Source: JAVWGW01 sp036651575 (GTDB lineage: Bacteria; Actinomycetota; Coriobacteriia; Coriobacteriales; Eggerthellaceae). Taken from it: a stretch of 64,000 bases of DNA. Shown piece after piece: positions 24,318-33,269 of the stretch (positions are counted from its first letter, which is position 1; the number at the start of each line of letters is the position of its first letter). Under the pieces are notes generated by a model, which was not told the DNA's origin, ran no database searches, and worked only from the letters and a program-made list of their open reading frames with translations. A program made the position numbers and the translations under genes. The DNA lies in the NCBI GenBank assembly GCA_036651575.1, contig JAVVXN010000003.1, positions 1 to 64,000 of the forward strand. The letters are read 5' to 3'.

Positions 24318-26690
24318 ATGAAGTGGCAAAAAAAGCGAACCTACATCACGATCCCGCAGCAACCGATCAAGCCAGAATTGGTCGGCGGGGTCACAACCGA
24401 AGAGTTGTTTGCCTCCGTTGGAACCAATATCGCAGGATTGGGGCACGTAGCGGTTTCGTATCATTTGGAAACCATCGCAAAAACCCATTCGCGCGTCCTG
24501 CTGGTGGCGTGGGGAACTGAGGCAAAGAAAGCGGTGCGGGCCTGTCGCGATGCGGGTCTGGAGGCGTGGGTTACCTATACGGAAGATCGCGTCGCGCAAC
24601 CCTACGTTTCTTTGGCTGAGCATGCGGTTTGTTTGGGGAAGCTGCATGCCGAAGTGCTCTACGATAATGATTACGCCCTGCTGCAGGCGGCGCAAGCATG
24701 CGGCGCAACAGCGATTCTGTTTATAAAATCACACCGGGGGGCAGATGCGAGCTTTCTCGGTCTTGCGGCAAAGCAAGGTTGCAGCGTGTTTTCTGCGCTC
24801 GACCCTACGTGTCCGACCGGTGCGTGGCTTATCGGCGAACCCACGGCACCCCACGCGGTTGATTCCTGGAAAAAGTGCCCTCATTGTGAGCTATTTTTTG
24901 CCGCATCGACCTGGCGAGCAGCCCATTTTATCTGTCCGGCGTGTGGGGGGTATCATCGGATGCCCTCGATGGAGCGCATCAATGATCTTTTCGATGCGGC
25001 AAGCTTTACGGAGTGGGAAAGCGGCTTGTCTCCTTGCGACCCCCTTTCTTTCCCGGGCTATCTCGATAAGGTGAGTGCTGTTCAACAACAATGTGGCCTC
25101 GAGGAGGCGGTCCGCTGCGGCTGTGCGACTATTGCCGGTATTCGTTTCGCCTTCTGCATCATGGATTCGCAGTTTTTTATGGGATCGATGGGATCGGTTG
25201 TTGGCGAGAAAATCACGCGCAGCGTGGAGCGAGCAACGCACGAGCAGCTTCCTCTGTTGATCTTTACCGCTTCGGGTGGCGCGCGCATGCAGGAAGGCCT
25301 TGCCTCCTTGATGCAGATGGCAAAAATTAGCTGTGCCCTCAAACGCCACGATGCAGCTGGCCTGCTCTACGTTTCGATCCTGACCGATCCCACCACCGGT
25401 GGTGTGACCGCGTCGTTCGCCATGCAGGGTGACATTATTTTGGCTGAACCGCATGCCCTCATCGGCTTTGCGGGTCAGCGCGTGATCCAAGATACCATCA
25501 AGCAGAGTTTGCCGGAGGGATTTCAAACGGCGGAATTCGCCTTGCAGCACGGGTTGATCGATGCGATTGTCAAGCGCGATAATCTGCGTGAACAACTGGC
25601 TCATATTCTGGCGATTCATGAAGCGTCTCAAGCGAGGTGTAGCTTAGAGGATGGGCATAGGGTGAGCTACGCCGCTGTTTGTGAAAACCTTCAGCATGAT
25701 TGCGCGACGTACAACACGATTACGTACGGAATGCTTCCGCATCTCAAGCGCATTTTTTTGCAGGCGTCTCAAAAGTTTAAACCCGGGTATCGTCAATCGA
25801 CAAAACAGCCGCCGAAAGCCCGGTCAATGCCGTGTGCTTCGTTTGCGGATGCAACGGTTGCGCCCGAGTACATCGGGGGCGGCGATAAGGTTTTAGGAAA
25901 TGCATTCGATGCTGCTGCTTGGACACATGTGCAGCTTGCTCGCAACACTCACCGGCCGACTGCCCTGTTCTATATCGATCAGGTCTTCGATGGATTTATC
26001 GAGCTGCACGGGGATCGGGCTTTCGGCGACGACGGTGCAATTGTCGCCGGTATTGGATGGCTTGGCACCAGCCCGGTAACGGTGATTGCCCAAGAAAAAG
26101 GATGCGATGTGAAAGAGCGTGTTGCTCGCAACTTTGGATGTCCCAATCCGGAGGGTTATCGCAAAAGCCTACGTCTGATGCGCCAGGCTGAAAAGTTTCA
26201 TCGTCCCGTTGTGTGCCTTGTGGATACGCAGGGTGCTTTTTGCGGTATGGAAGCCGAGCAGCGTGGGCAAGGTAATGCTATTGCGGAAAACCTTATGGGG
26301 TTGGCCGGTTTGCGCGTGCCGATCGTCAGCGTGATCTTGGGTGAGGGGGGCAGCGGGGGAGCACTTGCCCTCGCGCTGGCCGATCGAGTCGCCATGCAAA
26401 AACATGCGGTGTACTCGGTGCTATCACCCGAAGGCTTTGCGTCGATTCTCTGGAAGGACCGCAGCCGTGCTCCCGAGGCTGCTGCGGCCATGAAGATGAG
26501 TGCGCAGGACGTCCTGGAAATGGGGGTCGTCGATGCCGTGATCAGCGAAGGGGAAGCTCCGGCGCACGAAAATCCTGCGATGGCGGCTGCGTGCGTGCGA
26601 GGCTATCTTGTCAAATCGCTCGACGAATTAAGCTTGTTGAGCGTCGAGCGCCTTTTGGAAGATCGCTTCGCACGCTTCCGAAAGTTTTAG
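24318..26690 (+). CDS. accDA: Fused acetyl-CoA carboxyltransferase AccD-AccA with N-terminal biotin-carboxylase-like relic
   Basis: This 790-residue fusion transfers carboxyl from carboxybiotin to acetyl-CoA. Residues about 185-500 are AccD: zinc ribbon CPHC (187-190) and CPAC (206-209), then FTASGGARMQEGLASLMQM. Residues about 530-790 are AccA: FDGFIELHGDRAFGDDGAI, DTQGAFCG, GEGGSGGALALALAD, YSVLSPEGFASILWKD. Residues about 59-160 resemble the N-domain of biotin carboxylase (AVRACRDAGLEAW, TEDRV, VSLAEHAVCLGK, LLQAAQACGATAI), but no ATP-grasp domain follows. The operon lacks accB and accC, which in related clusters sit just around fabZ. The start at 24318 follows fabZ by 20 nt. The catalytic part is confident. 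The role of the N-domain is unknown. Confidence 0.9.
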   Translation: MKWQKKRTYITIPQQPIKPELVGGVTTEELFASVGTNIAGLGHVAVSYHLETIAKTHSRVLLVAWGTEAKKAVRACRDAGLEAWVTYTEDRVAQPYVSLAEHAVCLGKLHAEVLYDNDYALLQAAQACGATAILFIKSHRGADASFLGLAAKQGCSVFSALDPTCPTGAWLIGEPTAPHAVDSWKKCPHCELFFAASTWRAAHFICPACGGYHRMPSMERINDLFDAASFTEWESGLSPCDPLSFPGYLDKVSAVQQQCGLEEAVRCGCATIAGIRFAFCIMDSQFFMGSMGSVVGEKITRSVERATHEQLPLLIFTASGGARMQEGLASLMQMAKISCALKRHDAAGLLYVSILTDPTTGGVTASFAMQGDIILAEPHALIGFAGQRVIQDTIKQSLPEGFQTAEFALQHGLIDAIVKRDNLREQLAHILAIHEASQARCSLEDGHRVSYAAVCENLQHDCATYNTITYGMLPHLKRIFLQASQKFKPGYRQSTKQPPKARSMPCASFADATVAPEYIGGGDKVLGNAFDAAAWTHVQLARNTHRPTALFYIDQVFDGFIELHGDRAFGDDGAIVAGIGWLGTSPVTVIAQEKGCDVKERVARNFGCPNPEGYRKSLRLMRQAEKFHRPVVCLVDTQGAFCGMEAEQRGQGNAIAENLMGLAGLRVPIVSVILGEGGSGGALALALADRVAMQKHAVYSVLSPEGFASILWKDRSRAPEAAAAMKMSAQDVLEMGVVDAVISEGEAPAHENPAMAAACVRGYLVKSLDELSLLSVERLLEDRFARFRKF

Positions 26691-26774
26691 CTGTTTGGCG
26701 ACGTGATGCTGCGGGATTAAGCGGTAATAAGGAGGGGCGCAGGGCTGTTGAGGTTGTGCTGTTGCCTCAATAAT

Positions 26775-26826
26775 CTCAGCTGCCCGAGCTTCCGCATATT
26801 TTTATGCACAGGCTCGGGCAGCTGAG
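26775..26826. terminator. Nested long hairpin between accDA and the convergent DEAD-box gene
   Basis: CTCAGCTGCCCGAGC (26775-26789) pairs perfectly over 15 bp with 26812-26826. The 22-nt loop contains a smaller hairpin GCATA-tttt-TATGC. Lying between convergent genes, it is best read as a shared transcription end, though neither side has a strong T-run. Confidence 0.55.
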
Positions 26827-26839
26827 AAAACGTTCGCGC

Positions 26840-28354
26840 TTAATAGGTCCGTTTCTTTGAACGAGAGGCCACTGCGGCGCGATGTGCACGGCCGGGGCGC
26901 ATGTCTTGCGAGCTGCCGGCAGGAGCCTTTTTGTACGAAGATTTTGAATGTGTCGTGGATGAATTTCGAGAGGCTGCCGGCCGTTTGGCCGCGTTGGGGT
27001 TTGCGGCGGGGTTGTGCTTTTTTGTTTGGTTGTCGTTGTTGTTGACCCTGTTGGGTTGTGCGGTGTTTGCGGATCGTTTCCGCGTGGATTGCTCTTGCGG
27101 CGCTCCATTTTTGCGAGCTGCTTTGCGGCGCTGTGATTTGTCGTATTCGGAAGCGGCACGAGCTAGCTCCGGGTCGCGACGACCGTTGGCAGCTGTTGCG
27201 CGCTGAGCGGCGGAGAGGTCAGCCGCTTCGAAGTCGAAATTTTTCAAGGGCATTTCGGAAAGCTGCTTGCCGATCAACTTCTCGATATCGCGCAGGATAA
27301 TTTTTGCTTCCGGGGTAACAAATGAAATCGCAAACCCATCTTCACCGGCGCGCCCTGTGCGCCCGATGCGGTGGATGTAGTCTTCGGGCATGTCGGGCAA
27401 ATCGTAATTGATGACGTAGTCGACGTTGCTCACGTCAATGCCGCGTGCCAAAACATCGGTGGCCACGAGGATGTCGGTCTTACCTTTGCTAAAACCATCG
27501 AGGGCGCGTTTGCGCTGCGCCTGCGAGCGGTCGGAATGGATTGCTTCGGCCGCAAAACCGGCCTTGCGCAGACGACGGGTGCAGGAATCCGCACGAGAGC
27601 GGGTGCGCGCAAAGACAATGACGCGCTCACAACCCTTTTCCTGTAGTACGGCGCACAGAAGTTCCGGCTTGCGCGTTTGGGGGGTGCGAATGATGTATTG
27701 TTCGACCGTGTCAGCCGTTTCACCTTTATGAGAGATTTCAACGAATGAGGGATCGTGCAAAAGGTATCCGACGCTGTCCATGATCTTACGATCGATGGTT
27801 GCGGAAAAAAGCAGCGTCTGGCGTTGGCGGGGGGTGGCTGCAATAATTTTTTTCATGGGAGGTAAAAAGCCCATATCGAGCATGCGGTCAGCTTCGTCTA
27901 AGATGAGCACGGAAACGTTGTTGAGCTTGACGGCTTTTCGTTCCATGAGGTCGATCAGGCGACCGGGGGTGGCAATTAAGATGTCGACACCGTTTTTCAG
28001 TTTCGTGATTTGCGGATCGTAGGACATGCCGCCGACGACGGTGACGATGCGATGATGGGTGTCTTGCGCAATCGTTTCGCATACTGCGGCAATCTGTGAA
28101 GCGAGCTCACGGGTGGGACTGACCACGAGCATCGAAGGGCCTTGCCCGTGTTGTATGTGGCCAAGTTTATCCATGCTGGGCAGGGCGAATGCTGCAGTTT
28201 TACCCGTTCCTGTTTTGGCGGCAGCAATCAGATCGTGTCCCTGTAAGGCCAAGGGGATCGCTTGTTGTTGTACGGGGGTCGGTTCGGTATAGCCCAGGCG
28301 TTTGACCGCAGCAAGGCTCGTCTCGGAAAGACCGAGGTCATTAAAGTTTGTCAT
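26840..28354 (-). CDS. DEAD-box ATP-dependent RNA helicase
   Basis: This 504-residue RNA helicase resembles RhlE/DeaD. Visible motifs are Q motif YTEPTPVQQQAIP, motif I AAKTGTGKTAAF, PTRELASQI, motif II DEAD in LILDEADRMLD, SAT, and in the second RecA domain TDVLARGIDVSNVDYVINYD and HRIGRTGRAGEDG. A tail of about 120 residues is basic and Asn/Lys/Arg-rich (RRKAARKNG, KKAPAG, RSKKRTY), typical of RNA-binding extensions. I use the ATG at 28354 because helicase homology starts there. GGAG lies close upstream. The frame extends 53 codons further without family similarity. It is likely a single-gene transcript for RNA unwinding in ribosome assembly or decay. Confidence 0.92.
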   Translation of the reverse strand: MTNFNDLGLSETSLAAVKRLGYTEPTPVQQQAIPLALQGHDLIAAAKTGTGKTAAFALPSMDKLGHIQHGQGPSMLVVSPTRELASQIAAVCETIAQDTHHRIVTVVGGMSYDPQITKLKNGVDILIATPGRLIDLMERKAVKLNNVSVLILDEADRMLDMGFLPPMKKIIAATPRQRQTLLFSATIDRKIMDSVGYLLHDPSFVEISHKGETADTVEQYIIRTPQTRKPELLCAVLQEKGCERVIVFARTRSRADSCTRRLRKAGFAAEAIHSDRSQAQRKRALDGFSKGKTDILVATDVLARGIDVSNVDYVINYDLPDMPEDYIHRIGRTGRAGEDGFAISFVTPEAKIILRDIEKLIGKQLSEMPLKNFDFEAADLSAAQRATAANGRRDPELARAASEYDKSQRRKAARKNGAPQEQSTRKRSANTAQPNRVNNNDNQTKKHNPAANPNAAKRPAASRNSSTTHSKSSYKKAPAGSSQDMRPGRAHRAAVASRSKKRTY

Positions 28355-28681
28355 AATCTCCGGAAATCTATGTAGGTGTTGCGGGCGGGTATACGACCGC
28401 AGCGCGGATAGTGTTGCGCATCCACCTCTTCCAGCGAATGCCTCGATGTCATCAATCACCTTTGAAGACACTCTTTTTATTATCGTATTGCTTACATGAT
28501 TTGGCGTTGACAATTTGAAACCGTGAGAACATCTCGCAAAACCAACATAATCATTTTCGGTTTTTTAAGGGTTGTTAAGGGGTTAAGGCAACGAAACGAT
28601 AACGACCACGAATCGGTTCTTTTTTTTGCGCTCGCAATCGTTAAACTCTATTCATTCGCTACAACACGTCGGGATTAACTC

Positions 28682-28705
28682 GGAGATGTCGAGGCTGACA
28701 TCTCC
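28682..28705 (+). other. 9-bp hairpin in the region before the zinc-ribbon gene
   Basis: GGAGATGTC and GACATCTCC are exact complements around GAGGCT. The 387-nt divergent region from 28355 to 28741 otherwise holds only T-rich and purine-rich stretches. I see no riboswitch I can name. No T-run follows this hairpin, so it is probably a leader structure of the gene at 28742. Confidence 0.4.
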
Positions 28706-28741
28706 CGGCGTGACACTTCCGTTAGGATAAGAGGGGTCTTC

Positions 28742-29173
28742 ATGTTTCAAAAACTCGGGCGCAAACTGTCTGCTTTTATGGTGGGACGCAACGGCGTCGA
28801 TGGTCTGGGGCGGTTTTTTCTTGGCGTTGCTTTTTTCTTGCTGGTTGTGGGTCTTATTGTTCCCGATCAGCTGATCCGTCAGATTATCACGGTGGTGTCG
28901 TTTGGCTGCATCCTTTATTGCTACTACCGTATGCTCTCACGTAAGGTGGGCAATCGCTACAAGGAAAACTGTGCCTATGTGCGTCTTCGGACAAAGCTTA
29001 CCAAGCCGTTTCGCGGCCTTATAGCTCACGGTAAAGAATGGAAGACCTACCACAAAACACACAAGATTTACCGGTGCAAAGAATGTGGGCAAAGCCTTCG
29101 CGTGCCGAAAGGCAAAGGTAAGATCAAGGTTGTTTGCCCCAAATGTAAAACCTCTTTTATTGCGAAGTCTTAA
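28742..29173 (+). CDS. Small membrane protein with C-terminal zinc ribbon
   Basis: This 143-residue protein of unknown function has two membrane segments (FFLGVAFFLLVVGLIVP and IITVVSFGCILYCYYRML). A basic cytoplasmic tail ends in a four-Cys zinc ribbon: CKEC and CPKC separated by about 18 residues (YRCKECGQSLRV, VVCPKCKTSF). Similar tails in other small proteins bind zinc, but no role is known to me. The ATG at 28742 is preceded by AAGAGGGG. It stands alone between a divergent helicase gene and tRNA-Glu. From 29174 to 29374 I see only the tRNA promoter. Confidence 0.75.
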   Translation: MFQKLGRKLSAFMVGRNGVDGLGRFFLGVAFFLLVVGLIVPDQLIRQIITVVSFGCILYCYYRMLSRKVGNRYKENCAYVRLRTKLTKPFRGLIAHGKEWKTYHKTHKIYRCKECGQSLRVPKGKGKIKVVCPKCKTSFIAKS

Positions 29174-29301
29174 AGATTGTACGTGTTGTGGCGGGCGGTT
29201 TCTTGCGAGTATCGTATACTGACGTTTCGCTGAACGGAGTGCTCGGTTTTGCGGGGTCATGGAGGGAAATGGAGCTTTGTCCATATTCTTGAAATTAATC
29301 C

Positions 29302-29330
29302 TTGCATTGTGGCGGTCACTTTGCAATAAT
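29302..29330 (+). promoter_or_regulatory. Putative promoter of tRNA-Glu(TTC)
   Basis: TTGCAT (29302-29307) and AATAAT (29325-29330) are separated by 17 nt. They lie about 45 nt before the tRNA. The leader includes a weak GTCCAA/TTGGAC inverted repeat. Confidence 0.45.
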
Positions 29331-29374
29331 GTCCAAGCTGCTTTTTTGTTGTTTGGACAAATCAGCACGAGCTT

Positions 29375-29449
29375 GTCCCCATAGTCTAGAGGTTAGGACG
29401 CGGCCCTTTCAAGGCTGAGACACGAGTTCGATTCTCGTTGGGGGCACCA
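29375..29449 (+). tRNA. tRNA-Glu (anticodon TTC)
   Basis: The cloverleaf folds with acceptor GTCCCCA/TGGGGGC, anticodon stem CGGCC/GGCTG, loop CTTTCAA (anticodon TTC, reads GAA), T-loop TTCGATT and encoded CCA. With the CTC gene at 2145 the window holds both glutamate isoacceptors. Confidence 0.93.
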
Positions 29450-29460
29450 TTACCACTTCT

Positions 29461-29486
29461 CGAACACCCTCTGGGTGTTCGTTTTT
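29461..29486 (+). terminator. Rho-independent terminator after tRNA-Glu(TTC)
   Basis: CGAACACCC and GGGTGTTCG form a perfect 9-bp stem around TCT, followed directly by TTTTT. It begins 12 nt after the tRNA. The 187 nt from here to the GtrA gene at 29674 show no further feature. Confidence 0.9.
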
Positions 29487-29673
29487 GTTATAGCGTCCAA
29501 AACTGCTCTTGCCGTGAGGGTATTTTCTCTCGTTTGGGATTTTTCGCGTACGGTGACAGATAGGTTAAGCTTGAAATCCGCAGCTCCCGGTAAGGGGGTA
29601 GAGCTGCTTCGATGATTGCTGATGCTCTCTGGTGTCTTGCCGTGAACCCCTAAAAGAAAGGCTGTTCATCTCG

Positions 29674-30063
29674 ATGAAGAAGCTTATCGCGCAATTGATG
29701 AAATTCGGCGTAGTCGGCGTGATCGCGTTTGTGATCGATTATGGTTTGTTGATCTTTTTGACAGAAGTGTTTTATGTCGACTATCTGATTAGCGCGACGA
29801 TTTCCTTTACTGTTTCGGTTATCTTCAATTACGTTGCCAGCATGCGCTATGTTTTTTCTCACCGTGAAGGAATGAGCCGTCGTCGTGAATTTGTTATCTT
29901 TATCGTTTTGTCGGTATTGGGTCTTATCATCAACGATGTGGGCATGTGGGTCGGCGTGAGCCTTTTGGCGGTTGACTACCGTATCACCAAGATCGTTGCC
30001 ACCGTCATCGTTATGCTCTGGAATTTCGTGACGCGCAAGATATTTCTCGATGGAGGACAGTGA
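29674..30063 (+). CDS. GtrA family membrane protein (first copy)
   Basis: This 129-residue protein has four predicted membrane segments and the GtrA signature near the start (LMKFGVVGVIAFVIDYGLLIFL) and in FNYVASMRYVFSH. GtrA proteins are thought to flip or present polyprenyl-phosphate-linked sugars for wall or polymer decoration. I use the ATG at 29674 (MKKLIAQ) because homology begins there, although AAAGG lies 12 nt upstream. An earlier in-frame GTG at 29632 adds 14 codons. It opens the surface-polymer region. Confidence 0.85.
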   Translation: MKKLIAQLMKFGVVGVIAFVIDYGLLIFLTEVFYVDYLISATISFTVSVIFNYVASMRYVFSHREGMSRRREFVIFIVLSVLGLIINDVGMWVGVSLLAVDYRITKIVATVIVMLWNFVTRKIFLDGGQ

Positions 30064-30218
30064 GTCGGTTGACCCCTTGTTCTTCGACGCGGCGGGGAAG
30101 TGTCGGTGCGAAAGGGACCGGGCACATAGTTTTTTGCCGTAAAACGAGCAGAGCCGATGCATTTGGATACAATGAACGGGCGACTTAAACGCTAACAATT
30201 GCAAAAAAATGGGGGATT

Positions 30219-32066
30219 ATGAATCTTCATATAACAAAAAGGACCGCGCTTTTATTGGTTCTTGATATTGCAGCAACGTATCTTGCTTATCTGCTGGCAG
30301 CTCTTTTGACCGATGTGTTTGCCGAAACGTTTGCGACGAATGAGATTTATTTTATGATAGGGGTGCTCGCTCTTATCAATATCGGCGTTCTGAGTCTTTT
30401 TCACCTCTACAATAATTTGTGGGAATACGCTTCCGTTGACGAGGCGATACAGATCGTCTTCGCCGTTGCACTCGCAACTCTTTTCGGCGCGGTATTTCTT
30501 TGGATTATCCAGGTACGTCTGCCGATCCGCGTCTTTTTCGTTGCCCTGTTCCTCCTTGTTTTTTTCCTGGGTGGTATTCGCATGATCTACCGTGTCGCGC
30601 GGCAGAAAAAACGTTCGATTGGCACGAATGCGCATGATCTTGAGCGTCCTCGCACCCTTATTGTGGGCGCGGGCGAAACGGGGTCGCTCACCATTGATCG
30701 CATGGCCTCAAAAGACCCGCTCATGGCCGGTATTCCCCTGGTTGCTACCGACGACGATCCCGCCAAGCGAGGGCTGCGCATCCATGGTGTGAAAGTCGCA
30801 GGAACAAGCGATGATATCATCGATCTCGTCGATCGATATGACATCGAGCAAATCGTGGTGGCTATTCCTTCTTCAACACTCGAAGAACGAAAGCGTATTT
30901 ATGCAATCTGCACTTTAACCGATTGTCAATTGCGGACCCTTCCCAACATTCGTGAACTTCGTATGGACGAACTCGACGAGGTAACGCTACGTGAAGTCGA
31001 TGTGGCCGATTTGTTGGGGCGAGAAGAAATTGTTTTGGACACGCGAGCGGTGAGCGGTTATATAGCGGGAAAGACGATACTGGTTACCGGAGGCGGCGGA
31101 TCGATTGGCAGTGAGCTTGCGCGGCAGCTTTGCGTGGTGGCTCCTTCGTGCATCGTCGTGTTCGATATGTATGAAAACGATGCCTATATGCTTCGCAGTG
31201 AATTGCTCAGTCAGTACAGTGACGTTGCTGTTGTCATTGAAATCGGCAATGTGTGCGATAGCGCTCGCGTCAACGAGATATTCGCAAAATATCAACCGAG
31301 TGTCGTGTTTCACGCTGCTGCTCACAAACACGTTCCCCTTATGGAAGTATGCCCGCGCGAAGCGGTGCAAAATAATGTGTTTGGAACCCTGAATGTCGTC
31401 AGGGCAGCGGATGCTTCGGGGGTCAAACGCTTTATTTTTATCTCGACCGATAAAGCGGTGAACCCTACCTCGGTGATGGGTGCTACCAAGCGCATGGGTG
31501 AAATGGTCATGCAATACTACGCCCGTACTTCTCAAACCGTTTTTTCAGCAGTTCGGTTTGGCAATGTGTTGGGCTCGAGCGGCTCGGTCATTCCTGTCTT
31601 TAAGCGCCAGATTGCCACCGGCGGTCCGGTGACGGTTACGCATCCCGAAATCGAGCGGTACTTCATGACTATTCCCGAAGCGTCGCGACTGGTCATCCAG
31701 GCGGGTGGTATGGCGCAGGGGGGCGAGATATTCATTCTTGACATGGGGGATCCCGTCAAGATTCTTGATTTGGCAAAAAGCCTCATTCAGCTTTCGGGGC
31801 TGACGCTTGACACCGATATCAAAATCGAATTTACCGGTTTGCGGGGAGGAGAGAAGATGTATGAAGAGCTTCTCATGAATGAAGAAAGCACTATTCCTAC
31901 CGGTAATCCCTCTATTATGGTGTCGACTGGCCAAGAGATCAGCTATGCCGAAGTGGCCACGAAGCTCGAAGAGCTCAAGGAGGCTATTGCGGCAACCGAT
32001 GCTGTGGCTATTTGCGTGCTGGAAGAGGCTGTTCCCACGTACACGCAAACGCTCAACCGCGAATAA
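30219..32066 (+). CDS. Nucleotide-sugar 4,6-dehydratase/epimerase, membrane-bound (CapD/FlaA1-like)
   Basis: This 615-residue protein has four N-terminal membrane segments (residues about 10-125) and a first Rossmann-like domain (TLIVGAGETGSLTIDRM). A C-terminal extended SDR domain follows with NAD motif TGGGGSIGSELARQ, STDKAVNPTSVMGATKRMGE and RFGNVLGSSGSVIP. Such enzymes (PglF, WbpM, CapD) convert UDP-GlcNAc to 4-keto-6-deoxy sugars at the membrane. The usual catalytic Tyr of the YxxxK motif is Met here (MGATKRMGE), as in other WbpM-type dehydratases. The product likely feeds the polymer made by this locus. The exact sugar is unknown. Confidence 0.9.
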   Translation: MNLHITKRTALLLVLDIAATYLAYLLAALLTDVFAETFATNEIYFMIGVLALINIGVLSLFHLYNNLWEYASVDEAIQIVFAVALATLFGAVFLWIIQVRLPIRVFFVALFLLVFFLGGIRMIYRVARQKKRSIGTNAHDLERPRTLIVGAGETGSLTIDRMASKDPLMAGIPLVATDDDPAKRGLRIHGVKVAGTSDDIIDLVDRYDIEQIVVAIPSSTLEERKRIYAICTLTDCQLRTLPNIRELRMDELDEVTLREVDVADLLGREEIVLDTRAVSGYIAGKTILVTGGGGSIGSELARQLCVVAPSCIVVFDMYENDAYMLRSELLSQYSDVAVVIEIGNVCDSARVNEIFAKYQPSVVFHAAAHKHVPLMEVCPREAVQNNVFGTLNVVRAADASGVKRFIFISTDKAVNPTSVMGATKRMGEMVMQYYARTSQTVFSAVRFGNVLGSSGSVIPVFKRQIATGGPVTVTHPEIERYFMTIPEASRLVIQAGGMAQGGEIFILDMGDPVKILDLAKSLIQLSGLTLDTDIKIEFTGLRGGEKMYEELLMNEESTIPTGNPSIMVSTGQEISYAEVATKLEELKEAIAATDAVAICVLEEAVPTYTQTLNRE

Positions 32067-32105
32067 AGCTCTATTCGAGCGCATAAATCGGGCATATCCT
32101 GGTAC

Positions 32106-32111
32106 TATAAT
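32106..32111 (+). promoter_or_regulatory. Putative -10 element upstream of galE
   Basis: A perfect TATAAT lies 27 nt before the galE start, in an AT-rich gap after the dehydratase gene. No good -35 is seen at 16-18 nt, so the call is tentative. Confidence 0.35.
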
Positions 32112-32137
32112 ACTTATAAGACGTCGAAAGGAATATC

Positions 32138-33265
32138 ATGGCGAACAAAAGCTTAGCGAAAAATCCTTCTGATTTGTGTGTGCTCGTTACGGGCGGTGCT
32201 GGTTTTATTGGAAGCCACACGTGCGTCGAGCTTTTGGAACAGGGATACCGCGTGGTGGTCGTCGATAATCTGGGAAACTCAAGCGAGGAAGCGCTTGCGC
32301 GAGTGAGACGCATCACCGGAGTTGATGACGAGCGGCTTTCGTTTTATAAGGAAGATATCCTTGATCGGGAAGCGCTGAATAGAATTTTCGATGAAAACGA
32401 TATTGACGCGATGATTCACTTTGCGGGATTTAAAGCGGTTGGCGAAAGTATACAAAAACCTCTGGAGTACTACTGGAACAACATCACCGGAACGCTCGTT
32501 CTCTGTGAAGTTGCCCGCAGCCACGGGGTAAAAAATATCGTGTTTTCCAGCAGTGCAACCGTGTATGGTAATCCCGAATTTGTGCCAATTACCGAAGAGT
32601 GCCCCAAGCATGAAGCGACGAATCCCTACGGGGAAACAAAGAATATGCTTGAGCGGATCTTGACCGATCTTTACGGCGGCGACGGTGAATGGAATATTAT
32701 CTTTTTACGCTATTTTAATCCCATTGGAGCACATGAGAGCGGTCTGATCGGGGAAGATCCCAAGGGGATCCCCAACAATCTTATGCCCTATGTCGCGCAG
32801 GTTGCTTCGGGTAAGTTGGAATGCATCAAGGTATTGGGAGACGATTACCCGACCCCTGACGGTACGGGAGTGCGCGACTACGTTCACGTGGTCGATTTGG
32901 CGCGGGGTCACGTAAGGGCGCTTGATTGGATGGGTGGAAAGTGTGGAGCAGAAAAAATAAGCGGCCCGGGATGTATTTCGGGTATTCCCGACGATGATGG
33001 CACCCGTCGCGGGGTGGGTATTTTTAATCTGGGAACCGGTACCGGATCGAGCGTATTCGATGTGATTCACGCTTTTGAGCGGGTCTGCGGAAAAACGCTT
33101 CCCTATGAAGTGGTGTCTCGTCGTGCGGGGGATATCGCGTCGTGTTATGCGGCGTGTGAAAAAGCGCGAATTGAATTGGATTGGGTTGCCCGCTACGACC
33201 TTGAGCGTATGTGTACCGATGCGTGGCGTTGGCAATCAAATAATCCCAACGGCTATGAGGACTGA
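32138..33265 (+). CDS. galE: UDP-glucose 4-epimerase
   Basis: This 375-residue extended SDR enzyme interconverts UDP-glucose and UDP-galactose (possibly also the N-acetyl forms) in the cytoplasm. It shows VTGGAGFIGSHTCVELL, FAGFKAVGESIQKPLEYY, SSSATVYGNPE, the catalytic YxxxK in NPYGETKNM and RYFNPIGAHESG. It is slightly longer than E. coli GalE (338), with an insertion around residues 270-290 (GGKCGAEKISGPGCIS). The start has AAAGGA 6 nt upstream. The glycosyltransferase gene follows directly. Confidence 0.95.
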   Translation: MANKSLAKNPSDLCVLVTGGAGFIGSHTCVELLEQGYRVVVVDNLGNSSEEALARVRRITGVDDERLSFYKEDILDREALNRIFDENDIDAMIHFAGFKAVGESIQKPLEYYWNNITGTLVLCEVARSHGVKNIVFSSSATVYGNPEFVPITEECPKHEATNPYGETKNMLERILTDLYGGDGEWNIIFLRYFNPIGAHESGLIGEDPKGIPNNLMPYVAQVASGKLECIKVLGDDYPTPDGTGVRDYVHVVDLARGHVRALDWMGGKCGAEKISGPGCISGIPDDDGTRRGVGIFNLGTGTGSSVFDVIHAFERVCGKTLPYEVVSRRAGDIASCYAACEKARIELDWVARYDLERMCTDAWRWQSNNPNGYED

Positions 33266-33269
33266 GCGT

